Part shown: positions 17,048 to 26,169 of the stretch, piece by piece | Layout of the letters: the number at the start of each line of letters is the position of its first letter | How positions within the stretch are numbered: the first letter of the stretch is position 1 | NCBI RefSeq assembly: GCF_021432385.1 | Contig: NZ_JAEACT010000002.1 | Span: forward strand, 1,383,501-1,447,500 | Direction of reading: 5' to 3' | DNA from: Clostridium hydrogenum | GTDB taxonomy: Bacteria > Bacillota > Clostridia > Clostridiales > Clostridiaceae | Length of the DNA: 64,000 nucleotides | Made by a program: the position numbers and the translations under genes | Notes under the pieces: model-generated | What the model was told of the DNA's origin: nothing | The model's database searches: none | Seen by the model: the letters and a program-made list of their open reading frames with translations, nothing else

Positions 17048-18376
17048 ATGGAAGGGATGTTATGCATTTTGAATTCTAGCAATACATTTATTTTAACTTT
17101 TGGTGACAAATTAAAGGCGATTAGAGTAAAATATAATTTAAGGCAAGATGAGATTTCTGGGCAAGATATAACGAGAAATTTAATTAGTGAAATTGAAACT
17201 AATAAGGCTAACATAACTAAAAAGACAGCAGAGATAATTATAAAAAACTTGAATGCAATAGCACGTAAAAAACATTTTAAGGTTACTGAAACTATTGAGT
17301 ACCTGTTAGAAAGTGAATTAGAGCAAGCTAACAAAGTTATTGATAAATACATAAGTGAATTAAGAGCTTTAGTTGTTTGTAAAGATGATAGCTTTGTTAA
17401 AGAGCTTAAAGAAACAGAAGAATTTTTAATTAATTGGGATATTAGAGACAAGAAAATAGTAATATATGAACTGGCTGGAGATTATTTTTATAATCAAAAT
17501 GATTTTTATAAAAGTGTTAATTATTATGAAAGAGCACTAGAATTAATTAATAAGGCTGAAGTAACTGAAACATTACTTGCATTATTAAGGAAACTTTCAA
17601 TGGTTTACACCTATGTAGATAATTACAAAGAATCTGTTAAGTGTTGTGAATTTGCTTTAGAACATTTCAAAGATATGACCAATGAATATTCTGTTGTCTT
17701 TTTATATAATAGTGGACTTGGATATAAAAAATTAGGCGATTGGGATAAGGCTTTAGAAAAATTAAATCAAGCTGAAAATCTTGTCGATAGAAATGATTTA
17801 AATAAAATGTTTAAGATAAAAAATGTTAAAGCAAATTGCTTATATAGAATGAGTTTATTTCAAGATTCATTATATAATTTTAATGAACTATTAGTTATAT
17901 ATAAAAATGATTTGGAAAAGCAAGTTCATATAAGAATAAATATGATAAGCAATTATATCAAGTTAAATGACACCAAAGAAATAAATAAAAATCTTGAAAT
18001 TTTAACTAAAGATTTACCTAAGATTAATGCTAACAATAGTTATATTTCAGAGTTTTATCATGAAACTGGTAAAATTTATAAATATCTTAGTGAAGAAAAA
18101 CTAGAGGAAGAATATTATATTAAAGCTTTAGAGCTTTGTGAAAAACAAAAAAATTGCAGCTTATTTTATAAGATAGTTTATGATTTAATAGAATTATATA
18201 CAAAATTAAACAATACAAGTAAAATGCTAGAAGTAAAAAATAAAATTTTAGCGATGGCAAATAAATACGAACAAATAAACGAAAAGGTAATAATTTTTCT
18301 TATAGCATTTTATTCTAAAAATAATGATAATAATGTGGTTAATGAGTTAGCTAGCTTTTTACTGAAGTTAATTTAA
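17048..18376 (+). CDS. RRNPP-type HTH-TPR regulator (Qsr/PlcR-like)
   Basis: 442 residues. An XRE-type helix-turn-helix lies at about residues 17-70 (FGDKLKAIRVKYNLRQDEIS ... LISEIETNKANITKKTAE); the rest is helical with tetratricopeptide repeats, seen as YNQNDFYKSVNYYERALELI, YKESVKCCEFALEHF, GYKKLGDWDKALEKLNQAENL and LEEEYYIKALELCEK. This is the build of RRNPP regulators, which bind a re-imported signal peptide in the TPR groove. A small secreted-peptide gene starts 13 bp after the stop, the typical partner arrangement. Start uncertain: ATG 17048 has a weak ribosome site, and GGAAGGG (17050-17056) would suit a start a few codons later. Confidence 0.85.
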   Translation: MEGMLCILNSSNTFILTFGDKLKAIRVKYNLRQDEISGQDITRNLISEIETNKANITKKTAEIIIKNLNAIARKKHFKVTETIEYLLESELEQANKVIDKYISELRALVVCKDDSFVKELKETEEFLINWDIRDKKIVIYELAGDYFYNQNDFYKSVNYYERALELINKAEVTETLLALLRKLSMVYTYVDNYKESVKCCEFALEHFKDMTNEYSVVFLYNSGLGYKKLGDWDKALEKLNQAENLVDRNDLNKMFKIKNVKANCLYRMSLFQDSLYNFNELLVIYKNDLEKQVHIRINMISNYIKLNDTKEINKNLEILTKDLPKINANNSYISEFYHETGKIYKYLSEEKLEEEYYIKALELCEKQKNCSLFYKIVYDLIELYTKLNNTSKMLEVKNKILAMANKYEQINEKVIIFLIAFYSKNNDNNVVNELASFLLKLI

Positions 18377-18389
18377 GGGGGATTATAAT

Positions 18390-18554
18390 ATGACAAGAAA
18401 AAAATTAAGAAAAAGATTGGTATCAATTTGCGCTGTATTAGCATTTTTGTTTGTATTTACAAGTATTATGCATGTTGTTGGCTATAAATTAGGAGAACTT
18501 GATAGTCATCCCATGCTAAGAGCTAAAAATTTTTCATTTTTTAATTTAAAGTAG
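18390..18554 (+). CDS. Candidate signal-peptide precursor of the RRNPP system
   Basis: 54 codons, too short for normal gene calling. Basic N-terminus (MTRKKLRKR), a hydrophobic stretch (LVSICAVLAFLFVFTSIMHVVG) and a 20-odd-residue polar tail (YKLGELDSHPMLRAKNFSF, then FNLK) match the layout of Phr/Qsp precursors, which are exported, cut, and re-imported by an oligopeptide permease. AAGGGGG at 18375-18381 is a strong ribosome site, 8 bp before the ATG. The gene is co-directional with the regulator and its stop lies inside a terminator, so the pair forms one unit. The mature peptide cannot be read from the sequence alone. Confidence 0.75.
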   Translation: MTRKKLRKRLVSICAVLAFLFVFTSIMHVVGYKLGELDSHPMLRAKNFSFFNLK

Positions 18555-18580
18555 GAGATTAAATTCTTCTGCTTTTTTTG
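18550..18580 (+). terminator. Terminator of the regulator-peptide unit
   Basis: AGTAGGAGA (18550-18558) pairs with TTCTTCTGCT (18564-18573), including G-U pairs, then a run of seven T. It contains the stop codon of the peptide gene. Confidence 0.75.
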
Positions 18581-18655
18581 ATTCAAAGATAAGAATAACT
18601 TAATGAACTAATTCATACTTATAAATATAAGAATAATAAAATAGGTGAATAAATT

Positions 18656-18886
18656 ATGAAACAATCTCAAAAGTTTTTGACTATTTTAGAGGCTATAAAT
18701 AGCAATATTAAGTTAAGCGAAAAATATCTTGAGGAAAAAGGAATAAAACAAACTGAATTTAGGATACTTATGGAGGAACTTGATAATAGTGGTATGATAA
18801 ATGATTCAAACGAAATTACTATTGATGGTGTCGAATTTCTAATGCAAAATGAAAGAAATGAAATACTTAAAAAAATTGTGAAATAA
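18656..18886 (+). CDS. Small protein of unknown function, winged-helix-like
   Basis: 76 residues, charged and predicted helical, cytoplasmic. The run FLTILEAINSNIKLSEKYLEEKGIKQTEFRILMEELDNSGMI followed by ITIDGVEFL resembles small winged-helix proteins of the YjcQ type found in Firmicutes, but no family can be assigned firmly. An AGGTG ribosome site precedes the ATG. It lies between the quorum-sensing pair and spoIIM and is not obviously in an operon. Confidence 0.6.
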   Translation: MKQSQKFLTILEAINSNIKLSEKYLEEKGIKQTEFRILMEELDNSGMINDSNEITIDGVEFLMQNERNEILKKIVK

Positions 18887-19057
18887 GTAAGTCATATTAA
18901 AACCCTCCAAGGTGTAAGTTGCTAAATATTTCAATAATGTATATAATAATTTATAGGAGAATGAGTCGATTTTAATGAGTACAAAATAAGTGTGCATAAA
19001 ATCCTTTTGTTAGTCATATTTATTTATCAAAAAGTGATTAACAAAAGGAGTGGTGTT

Positions 19058-19708
19058 ATGAAAAAAATTAATTTTAAAGATTTAATAAATGGTCATTTTA
19101 AGGATAATTTTTTACTGTATATATTAAGTGCATTATGTATAGGTATAGGTTTTGTAATAGGGGTGTATATTGTTAAATATATGTCATCTCCTGAAAAAAA
19201 TAATTTATTAAGTTATTTGATTGATTTTACGAAAAATAAGAGTATAGATGCTGGAAGTTATAAGAGGATTTTTTTTGAAGCAATTAAAAATAACATACCG
19301 CTAATTCTAGTTATATGGTTTTTAGGATTAACAATGATAGGTATACCAATAATACTGGTTATTGATGTATTGAAGGGATTTACACTTGGATTTACGGTTT
19401 CATTTTTTATAAGTGGTTTTGGTGTTAAGGGCATAGGCATGGCAATGCTTGCTATAATACCTCAAAATTTAATTTATATCCCATGCATTTTATTTCTTTC
19501 TGTAATTGCTATGGAATTTTCTATTAAGCTTATAAAAGATAGTTCTAATACTCCCATTGGAAAAAGATTATTTTCAAATTTGGGATCATATTCATTAGTA
19601 TTTACTTTTATAATTTTAATTATGTTTGTTGGATTTTTATTTGAGACTTATTGTACACCGAATGTTATAAAGTTTATAGCAATTAATGTTTGGAGTGCTA
19701 ATTGTTGA
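19058..19708 (+). CDS. spoIIM: Stage II sporulation protein M
   Basis: 216 residues from ATG 19058, chosen over an upstream start because AAAGGAG lies 7-8 bp before it and the family begins here. Several membrane segments (about 17-40, 80-105, 110-140, 150-170, 180-205) with the conserved central FEAIKNNIPLILVIWFLGLTMIGIP and KGFTLGFTVSFFISGFGVKG. SpoIIM joins SpoIID and SpoIIP in the machine that remodels peptidoglycan during engulfment. Placement before xerD is conserved in clostridia. It overlaps the next small frame by 7 bp. Confidence 0.93.
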   Translation: MKKINFKDLINGHFKDNFLLYILSALCIGIGFVIGVYIVKYMSSPEKNNLLSYLIDFTKNKSIDAGSYKRIFFEAIKNNIPLILVIWFLGLTMIGIPIILVIDVLKGFTLGFTVSFFISGFGVKGIGMAMLAIIPQNLIYIPCILFLSVIAMEFSIKLIKDSSNTPIGKRLFSNLGSYSLVFTFIILIMFVGFLFETYCTPNVIKFIAINVWSANC

Positions 19709-19929
19709 GAGAAGAAAATGAACTCTATGTAATTATTATAAATTTTATAAAGTGTTTTCTCATATTGATTATTATAGGAATGCTACTGCCAGAATTAGTT
19801 GATAAAATAATTGTATTTTTTATTTTAAATCATAATGAAGGTAGTGGAAGTGATTTTGTATACAATATGGTTAATAGTAGACAGTTTGTTTTAAGGTTTA
19901 TGTATTATTTTGAAATGCTACTTAGGTAA
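19702..19929 (+). CDS. Small membrane protein between spoIIM and xerD
   Basis: 75 residues with a hydrophobic segment (about 9-45: [20 protein letters not shown]) and a short polar tail. It starts with TTG 19702 (GGAG 6 bp before) inside the end of spoIIM, so translation is probably coupled. A frame of this size commonly follows spoIIM in clostridia, but its function is unknown and sporulation involvement is only inferred from position. Confidence 0.6.
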   Translation: MLREENELYVIIINFIKCFLILIIIGMLLPELVDKIIVFFILNHNEGSGSDFVYNMVNSRQFVLRFMYYFEMLLR

Positions 19930-20018
19930 ATTTAAGCAGTAAATTGATTTTGGTAGCTGATAACATATATGTACAAGGAAAAATAAAAACTTTACTCAAG
20001 TTTACTGGGGGTATACAT

Positions 20019-20897
20019 ATGAGTAGTTTCGTAGATAAATACTTTGATGAATTAAAAAATAAAAACTTAAGTGTAAATACGCTTGATGCGTACATTAGAG
20101 ATGTAAAAAAGTTCTATGAATTTGTCAAAGCAAGAGAGGAAAAAATTGAAGAGGTTGAAGTTGTTACAATAATGGCTTATGTACAATATCTTCAAAAAAG
20201 TGGACGTGCAAATAGTTCAATTGTAAGAAGTATAGTTTCAATTAGAAATCTTTATAAATTTGCAATTAAGCTTGGAATAAAGAGTGATAATCCGGTTATT
20301 CAGTATGAAGCACCGAAAATAAAAAGAAATTTACCCGAAATACTAACTACTGAAGAAGTTGACAAGCTTTTGTCAAAACCGGATCAATCAACAGATAAAG
20401 GAATAAGAGATAGGGCAATGCTTGAGGTAATGTATGCAACTGGAATAAAAGTTACTGAAATGCTTAATTTAACTGTATACGATGTTAATTTGAAGTTATC
20501 ATATATAAAGTGTAAGGGAATAAAAGAAAAAGAAAGAATTATTCCAATTGGATCTTATGCAGTGAAATGTTTGGAAAATTACTACAAAATTAGGGGTAAA
20601 TTAAATAGTTATAATTTAGATTTTGTATTTTTTAATCTTCAAGGAACAAAAATGACAAGACAAGGGTTTTGGAAATTAGTTAAATTATATGCTAGTGAGT
20701 TAAATATAAATAAAAGAATTAATTCGTACACTTTAAGGCATTCTTTTGCAGTCCATTTACTTCAGAATGGTGCAGACATTAAAACAATACAAGAACTACT
20801 TGGACATAGAGATATGGCAACTACACAAATTTATTCAGGAATTTATAAAAAAGCTAAAATTGTTGAAGTGTACAAAAGAACACATCCCAGAGCTTAA
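20019..20897 (+). CDS. xerD: XerD-like tyrosine recombinase with Lys at the first catalytic Arg
   Basis: 292 residues from ATG 20019, preceded by CTGGGGGT. N-terminal SAM-like core-binding domain (1-90) and C-terminal catalytic domain. The usual YATGLRVSE motif reads YATGIKVTE, so the first catalytic Arg is Lys (codon AAA). Other active-site parts are normal: [27 protein letters not shown] (His, Arg), [13 protein letters not shown] (His, Tyr nucleophile). XerD normally resolves chromosome dimers at dif. The spoIIM-xerD-deoB setting argues for the housekeeping gene rather than an integrase; the substitution may lower activity or mean that another Xer does the work. Confidence 0.88.
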   Translation: MSSFVDKYFDELKNKNLSVNTLDAYIRDVKKFYEFVKAREEKIEEVEVVTIMAYVQYLQKSGRANSSIVRSIVSIRNLYKFAIKLGIKSDNPVIQYEAPKIKRNLPEILTTEEVDKLLSKPDQSTDKGIRDRAMLEVMYATGIKVTEMLNLTVYDVNLKLSYIKCKGIKEKERIIPIGSYAVKCLENYYKIRGKLNSYNLDFVFFNLQGTKMTRQGFWKLVKLYASELNINKRINSYTLRHSFAVHLLQNGADIKTIQELLGHRDMATTQIYSGIYKKAKIVEVYKRTHPRA

Positions 20898-20906
20898 AAA
20901 TAACGA

Positions 20907-21010
20907 TAAAGATAAACCGCTTAGAACTTTAAAATTAATTTGTATCAAAATGCCATCTTATGGACATTATGATGCACATGAATTTTAATAGTTGAAGTGG
21001 TTTATCTTTA
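20907..21010. repeat. Palindrome PA, copy 2
   Basis: Starts TAAAGATAAACCGCTT and ends AAGTGGTTTATCTTTA; inner arms AGAACTTTAAAATTAA / AATTTTAATAGTT and ATCAAAATGCC / GGACATTATGATGC. It starts ten bases after the xerD stop and could end transcription. Its right end runs straight into a half copy of palindrome PB. Confidence 0.85.
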
Positions 21011-21012
21011 GT

Positions 21013-21109
21013 TCAGGCAAATTGAAAGTTATAAGTTTTTTAAGAATATTTCTCTAAGAGTTATAAGATATTATTTAAATCGCTGCAAAACACTTTTACT
21101 TTGCATTTA
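21013..21109. repeat. Palindrome PB, right half only
   Basis: CAAATTGAAAGTTATAAG, CTAAGAGTTATAAGATATTA, TTTAAATCG and ACACTTTTACTTTGCATT correspond in order to the right arm of the full PB copy at 42144-42337. The matching left arm is missing and a PA palindrome takes its place, so this looks like a decayed or recombined copy in the deoB leader. Confidence 0.7.
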
Positions 21110-21181
21110 CAATGATTTATGGATATACTATATATGAAAACTTTTGAAATGTTAAATTTTACTTTGAAGGGAGAATTATTT

Positions 21182-22369
21182 ATGGCTAAAAGAGTAATTT
21201 TGATTGTACTTGATAGTGTCGGGATTGGAGAATTACCTGATGCCAATAAGTATGGCGATGTAGGTAGTAATACTATTGGTAATATATCTAATTCGTTAGG
21301 TGGGCTTGATTTGCCTAACATGTGTAAAATAGGACTTGGAAATATAACTGGAAGTAGAGGAATTAAAGCTTCAGAGGCTCCTGCGGGAAGTTTTGGAAAA
21401 TGCAATGAGCTTTCTAAAGGAAAAGATACGGTAACAGGACATTGGGAAATAGCAGGAGTTGTTCTTAAAGAACCTTTAAACACATATCCAAATGGTTTTC
21501 CAAAGGATATAATAGATGAATTTCAAAATAAAATAGGACGAAAAATACTTGGGAATAAGGTAGCTTCTGGAACAGAAATTATAAATGAATTAGGAGATGA
21601 ACATGTAAAAACAGGATTTCCTATAATTTACACTTCTGCTGATAGTGTTTTCCAGATAGCAGCTCACGAAGATGTTATACCTATAAATGAATTATATGAA
21701 ATGTGTAAAGTTGCAAGAAATATGCTTACAGGTGAAAGAACTGTTGGAAGAGTAATTGCAAGACCTTTTACAGGTGGTAATGGATCATATACAAGAACTT
21801 CAAATAGAAGAGATTTTGCACTAGATCCGTTTGATAAAACAATGCTTGATTATATAAAAGAAAAAAATTTAAATGTTATGGCAGTTGGTAAAATAGAAGA
21901 TATATATAATAAAAGAGGCATTACAGAGGCTGTACATATTAAAAACAATATGGATGGTGTCGACAAGACAATTGAGTATATGAAAGCAAATAAACCGGGA
22001 TTAATATTTACAAATTTAGTTGATTTTGATATGCTGTATGGTCACAGAAATGATGTTAAAGGGTATGCAAAGGCTTTAATAGATTTTGATAATAGGTTAC
22101 CAGAAATATTGAATGAAATGCAGAAAGAGGATATATTAATTATTACGGCTGATCATGGATGTGATCCTACTACAAAAAGTACAGATCATTCAAGGGAATA
22201 CATACCAGTACTTATATATGGTGACAGCGTAAAAGCAGGACAAAACATTGGAATAAGAAATTGCTTTTGCGATATTGGAAAGACAGTTTTAGATTGCTTG
22301 AAAATAGAAAATAGTTTATATGGAGAAAGTTTTAAGAGTATTATAAAGGAGGAAAATTATGAATATTGA
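21182..22369 (+). CDS. deoB: Phosphopentomutase
   Basis: 395 residues from ATG 21182 (AAGGGAG upstream; an earlier frame start at 21119 lacks a ribosome site). An alkaline-phosphatase-fold metalloenzyme: [13 protein letters not shown] near the N-terminus (metal Asp), [14 protein letters not shown] with the phospho-Thr, and [19 protein letters not shown] with metal Asp/His at the end. Interconverts (deoxy)ribose 1- and 5-phosphate in nucleoside breakdown. The next gene, punA, starts 11 bp before its stop, so the pair is translationally coupled. Confidence 0.96.
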   Translation: MAKRVILIVLDSVGIGELPDANKYGDVGSNTIGNISNSLGGLDLPNMCKIGLGNITGSRGIKASEAPAGSFGKCNELSKGKDTVTGHWEIAGVVLKEPLNTYPNGFPKDIIDEFQNKIGRKILGNKVASGTEIINELGDEHVKTGFPIIYTSADSVFQIAAHEDVIPINELYEMCKVARNMLTGERTVGRVIARPFTGGNGSYTRTSNRRDFALDPFDKTMLDYIKEKNLNVMAVGKIEDIYNKRGITEAVHIKNNMDGVDKTIEYMKANKPGLIFTNLVDFDMLYGHRNDVKGYAKALIDFDNRLPEILNEMQKEDILIITADHGCDPTTKSTDHSREYIPVLIYGDSVKAGQNIGIRNCFCDIGKTVLDCLKIENSLYGESFKSIIKEENYEY

Positions 22370-23174
22370 ATATATAAAAGAAGCATCACAATATGTAAAA
22401 AATCATATTAAAACAACTCCGAGGATAGGAATAATACTTGGATCAGGACTTGGCGATTTAGCAGATCAAGTTAAGGATAAAATAATTGTAAAGTATAGTG
22501 ACGTGCCTTATTTGCCTGTATCAACAGTAAAAGGTCATGCAGGTCAGTTTGTTTTTGGAAAATTAGGTGAAAAAGACGTTGTAATGATGCAGGGAAGATT
22601 TCATTATTATGAAGGCAATAAAATGGCAGATTTAGCACTTCCTATTTACATAATGAAGATGATTGGAGTAGAAGAACTTATAGTAACTAATGCTGCTGGA
22701 GGGGTTAATGTTTCATTTAAACCTGGAGATTTAATGCTCATAAAAGATCATATAAATTTTGCTTGTAACAATCCTCTTATTGGAAAGAATGTAGATGAAA
22801 TGGGAGAAAGATTTCCAGATATGTCAAGTGCATACAATAAGGAATTGTTTGAGCTTTCAAAAAATGTTTCAAAAAAAATAGGTATTGATGTTGTTGAGGG
22901 TACTTATTTTATGATGACAGGACCTAGTTATGAGACTCCAGCTGAGATTAAGATGATTAGGGTACTTGGAGGAGATGCAGTTGGAATGTCAACAGTTCCA
23001 GAAGTTATTGCAGCAAATCATTGCAAGATTAAAGTTATAGGAATTTCTTGTATTACTAATATGGCAGCAGGAATACTTGAACAGCCTTTAAATCATAAAG
23101 AAGTTATAGAAACTTCAAACAAAGTTAAAGATAAATTTATTAGATTCGTAAGTGAGATTGTTAAGGAAATATAA
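22359..23174 (+). CDS. punA: Purine nucleoside phosphorylase
   Basis: 271 residues. Motifs of the trimeric PNP family: [13 protein letters not shown] (phosphate loop), [66 protein letters not shown] and [13 protein letters not shown]. Splits inosine and guanosine with phosphate to a base and ribose 1-phosphate, which DeoB then converts. The start overlaps deoB and has AAAGGAGG as ribosome site. Confidence 0.96.
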   Translation: MNIEYIKEASQYVKNHIKTTPRIGIILGSGLGDLADQVKDKIIVKYSDVPYLPVSTVKGHAGQFVFGKLGEKDVVMMQGRFHYYEGNKMADLALPIYIMKMIGVEELIVTNAAGGVNVSFKPGDLMLIKDHINFACNNPLIGKNVDEMGERFPDMSSAYNKELFELSKNVSKKIGIDVVEGTYFMMTGPSYETPAEIKMIRVLGGDAVGMSTVPEVIAANHCKIKVIGISCITNMAAGILEQPLNHKEVIETSNKVKDKFIRFVSEIVKEI

Positions 23175-23332
23175 GTTTTGATATATGCTGGAAAAGCTGA
23201 TGTTTACTAGCTATTTTAGAAAATAGTGTTTCAATTAGGGTGTTAAATATTTTTTCTCGTTTTGTGATAATTTCTTATAACATGGTAAAAATAAATTTGA
23301 AATTGAAATCTCTAGAAAGGATGATACATAAA

Positions 23333-24550
23333 ATGAGAAAAAAAATATTTTTAACGTGTACTATAGTTCTTATTTTGGTTTTTCTTCAAAGTATTTGCTT
23401 GCCAGTATCGGTGAGAGCATTTGAACCACAAAAAAGTAATCAATCAGAAAAGAATACTGAGAATCAAAGCGGTATTAATGTTGATGCTAAATCCGCTATT
23501 TTACTTGAACCTAGTAGTGGAAATATTATTTATGAAAAAAATTCTCATGAAAGATTTGCCCCAGCATCAGTAACTAAAATTATGACTATGCTTTTAACTA
23601 TGGAAGCAGTTGACAGTGGTAAAATTAAACTTTCAGATAGTGTTACAATAAGTGAAAATGCAAAAAAAATGGGCGGAAGTTCCATGCTTTTAGATACGGG
23701 TGAAGTTAGAACTGTTGAAGAACTTCTAAAAGGAATAGCTATTGCTTCAGGAAATGATGCAGCGGTTGCCATGGCAGAATATTTAGGTGGAAGCCAAGAT
23801 AATTTTGTAAATATGATGAATAAAAGGGTCAATGAGCTAGGAATGAAAGATACTCAATTTAAAAATTGTACAGGATTAAGTGCAGATGGGCATTTGACAA
23901 CTGCATATGATATTTCAATTATGTCAAGGGAACTTTTGAAGCATACAAAAATATTGAAATATACAGGAACTTATATGGAGACAATTAGTGAAGGAAGAAA
24001 GAGTCCAATAGGTCTTGTTAATCATAATAAACTTGTAAGATTTTTTAAGGGCTGTGATGGACTTAAAACTGGTTTTACAGATGAAGCTAAATATTGTATA
24101 AGTGCCACAGCTACAAGAGATGGCGTTAGAATGCTTGCAGTTATTATGGGTGCACCTACATTTAAAGTGAGAAACAGAGATGCGAGCATGCTTATGAATT
24201 ATGGATTCTCTAAATTTACTCAAACTAAAGTTGTAAGTAAGGATGGAACTGTAGAAAAAGTATGCTTAAATAAAAAAGGTGATAAATTTTTTATTGCAAA
24301 AGCTAAAGATGATTTAAGCATTATAACACAAAAAGGTGCGGATTGTAAAATAACTAAAAAGTGCTATTTTACAATAGATAAGCAAGCAAAGGTTATAAAA
24401 AAAGATAGTGTTATAGGTTACTGTGAATACTACATGAATAACAAACCTGTTGGAAGAGTTAAAATATATTGTGACAGGGATATAAAAAAGGGTGGATTTT
24501 TAGAAAATTTAAAGAAGGATTTAAATAGGATATTTGATAATTCCATATAG
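23333..24550 (+). CDS. dacF: D-alanyl-D-alanine carboxypeptidase (DacF type)
   Basis: 405 residues from ATG 23333 (GAAAGGATG upstream). Signal peptide about 1-27, then a peptidase S11 domain with the three penicillin-binding motifs: PASVTKIM (SxxK), ASGNDAAVA (SGN) and LKTGFTDEA (KTG). A C-terminal PBP5-like beta domain and a basic tail follow. Trims D-Ala from peptidoglycan peptides on the outer face; in this deoB-punA-dacF setting the Bacillus counterpart is expressed in the forespore and affects cortex cross-linking. A terminator follows at once. Confidence 0.93.
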   Translation: MRKKIFLTCTIVLILVFLQSICLPVSVRAFEPQKSNQSEKNTENQSGINVDAKSAILLEPSSGNIIYEKNSHERFAPASVTKIMTMLLTMEAVDSGKIKLSDSVTISENAKKMGGSSMLLDTGEVRTVEELLKGIAIASGNDAAVAMAEYLGGSQDNFVNMMNKRVNELGMKDTQFKNCTGLSADGHLTTAYDISIMSRELLKHTKILKYTGTYMETISEGRKSPIGLVNHNKLVRFFKGCDGLKTGFTDEAKYCISATATRDGVRMLAVIMGAPTFKVRNRDASMLMNYGFSKFTQTKVVSKDGTVEKVCLNKKGDKFFIAKAKDDLSIITQKGADCKITKKCYFTIDKQAKVIKKDSVIGYCEYYMNNKPVGRVKIYCDRDIKKGGFLENLKKDLNRIFDNSI

Positions 24551-24560
24551 TATATGTTAA

Positions 24561-24594
24561 AATAGCTGTGAAGTTAAACTTCACAGCTATTTTT
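24561..24594 (+). terminator. Terminator after dacF
   Basis: AATAGCTGTGAAG pairs perfectly with CTTCACAGCTATT, followed by a T run. Confidence 0.9.
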
Positions 24595-24633
24595 GCATTC
24601 CACCTTTTGGGGAATGTCCAGGGGAGATATTAA

Positions 24634-25392
24634 ATGATATTAAATATAAATATTGGTAACTTTCAAGGACCATTTGATTTGTTACTTCATCTTATTAAAA
24701 AAAATGAAATGGATATATATGATATTAAGATACATGAAATAACAAATCAGTATATGGAGTATATTAATGAAATGAAAGATATTGATTTAGAGAGCACTTC
24801 TGAATTTATTGTTATTGCAGCCACATTATTGGAAATAAAATCTAAAATGCTTTTACCAAAAGTTAAAAAAGAAGAAGAGGAACAAGAAGAGGAGGATCCA
24901 AGAAAAGAACTTGTGTCCAAGCTCTTGGAGTATAGAAAATTTAAAGCGGCTGCAGAATTTTTAAGGGAAAAAGAAAGTGAAAGTGGAATAGTTTTTTCTA
25001 AAAAACCAGAGATAATAGAAGAAAAAAATAGTGAAGTTGCTTTAGATTCTGATATTTTTAAGGGAACTACTATGCTTGAGCTTTATAATTTATTTTGTAA
25101 ACTTATGAATGATTATGAAAATAAATTAAATAGAGATAATAACTATTTGAATAAAATATCTGTTGATGCATATAAAGTAGAAGATAAAATGGATGATTTA
25201 TTAAAAAACTTATCTTTAAACAAAACGATTTATTTTTCTGGTGTAGCTAAAAAATGCTCAAATAAATTAGAGATTGTTGTTACTTTTATGGCTCTTTTAG
25301 AGTTAATTAAATTAAGAAATGTAAAGATATATCAGGAAAACAATTTTAATGATATATATATAGAAAGGGTTGAAGTAAGTGAAGAAAGTTAA
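24634..25392 (+). CDS. scpA: Segregation and condensation protein A
   Basis: 252 residues. N-terminal kleisin segment FQGPFDLLLHLIKKNEMDIYDIKIHEITNQY, an acidic middle (KKEEEEQEEEDPRKEL) and a C-terminal winged helix (YFSGVAKKCSNKLEIVVTFMALLELIK). ScpA bridges the heads of the SMC dimer and with ScpB forms the chromosome-organising condensin. It overlaps scpB by 14 bp, as is typical. Confidence 0.95.
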   Translation: MILNINIGNFQGPFDLLLHLIKKNEMDIYDIKIHEITNQYMEYINEMKDIDLESTSEFIVIAATLLEIKSKMLLPKVKKEEEEQEEEDPRKELVSKLLEYRKFKAAAEFLREKESESGIVFSKKPEIIEEKNSEVALDSDIFKGTTMLELYNLFCKLMNDYENKLNRDNNYLNKISVDAYKVEDKMDDLLKNLSLNKTIYFSGVAKKCSNKLEIVVTFMALLELIKLRNVKIYQENNFNDIYIERVEVSEES

Positions 25393-25963
25393 TATAAATC
25401 AACTTGAAATAGAGGAAGTTTCAAACTTAAGTCTTTATGAGTCTGTAATAGAATCCGTTTTATTTGTGAGCGGAGAACCTATGAAATTAAAGCAGATATC
25501 TTCTGTAATTGATTGTAATGAAAAGTATACAAAAGAAATTATTGAAGATATGATGGTAAGATATAATGATAGCTTTAGAGGAATAAAATTAATATGTATT
25601 AATGATTGTTATCAACTTGTAACAAAACCAGAGAATAGTGAATTTGTTAGTAAACTTTTGAAAACAAATTCAAGGCAGTCACTTTCCCAAGCAGCCCTTG
25701 AAACTTTAGCAATAGTTGCATATAAGCAGCCAATAACAAGAATAGACATTGATGAGATAAGAGGAGTAAAAAGTGACAGGGCAATATTAACGCTTCAGGA
25801 AAAGAAATTAATTAAAGAATGTGGAAGATTAGATGTCCCGGGAAGACCTATTTTATATGCCACAACGGATGAATTTTTAAAGAATTTTTCTATTGGTAAT
25901 ATAGATGAATTGCCTAATATAGAAAATTTTTTAAATACAGAAGAAGATATAAATAATGAATAA
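25379..25963 (+). CDS. scpB: Segregation and condensation protein B
   Basis: 194 residues. Two winged-helix domains: YESVIESVLFVSGEPMKLKQISSVI near the N-terminus and LSQAALETLAIVAYKQPITRIDIDEIRGVKSD with ECGRLDVPGRPILYATT in the second. It binds ScpA as a dimer. The start is a GTG at 25379 inside scpA. A MITE-like element begins 48 bp after the stop. Confidence 0.95.
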   Translation: MKKVNINQLEIEEVSNLSLYESVIESVLFVSGEPMKLKQISSVIDCNEKYTKEIIEDMMVRYNDSFRGIKLICINDCYQLVTKPENSEFVSKLLKTNSRQSLSQAALETLAIVAYKQPITRIDIDEIRGVKSDRAILTLQEKKLIKECGRLDVPGRPILYATTDEFLKNFSIGNIDELPNIENFLNTEEDINNE

Positions 25964-26010
25964 TAAAATTAATTAAGCTGTCGCATAAATAATTGTGACA
26001 GCGTAATTTT

Positions 26011-26169
26011 AGGCAACTTAAAGAAAATAACAAGTCCAACTTTCGGCTATTTTCGCGTAATATTTCGTCACTATAACACGCTAAGACAACCAGTATTAAC
26101 GAGTTACAGTTTCTTGTATTACACAAAACTATCTCTCAATTTGGACTTGTTATTTTTTTTAAGATGCCT
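26011..26169. mobile_element. MITE-like element M, copy B (159 bp)
   Basis: Same length and about 94% identical by eye to the copy at 2408-2566, with ends AGGCAACTTAAAG and TTTAAGATGCCT and inner arms AATAACAAGTCCAA / TTGGACTTGTTATT that pair better than in copy A. Its last base, 26169, is also the last base of the ytfJ stop codon on the other strand. It fills the gap between the convergent scpB and ytfJ and may also end their transcripts. Confidence 0.88.

Noticed and set aside
20019..20897. Integrase of a mobile element
   Set aside because: The spoIIM-xerD-deoB-punA order is a chromosomal synteny block and no element boundaries are seen.
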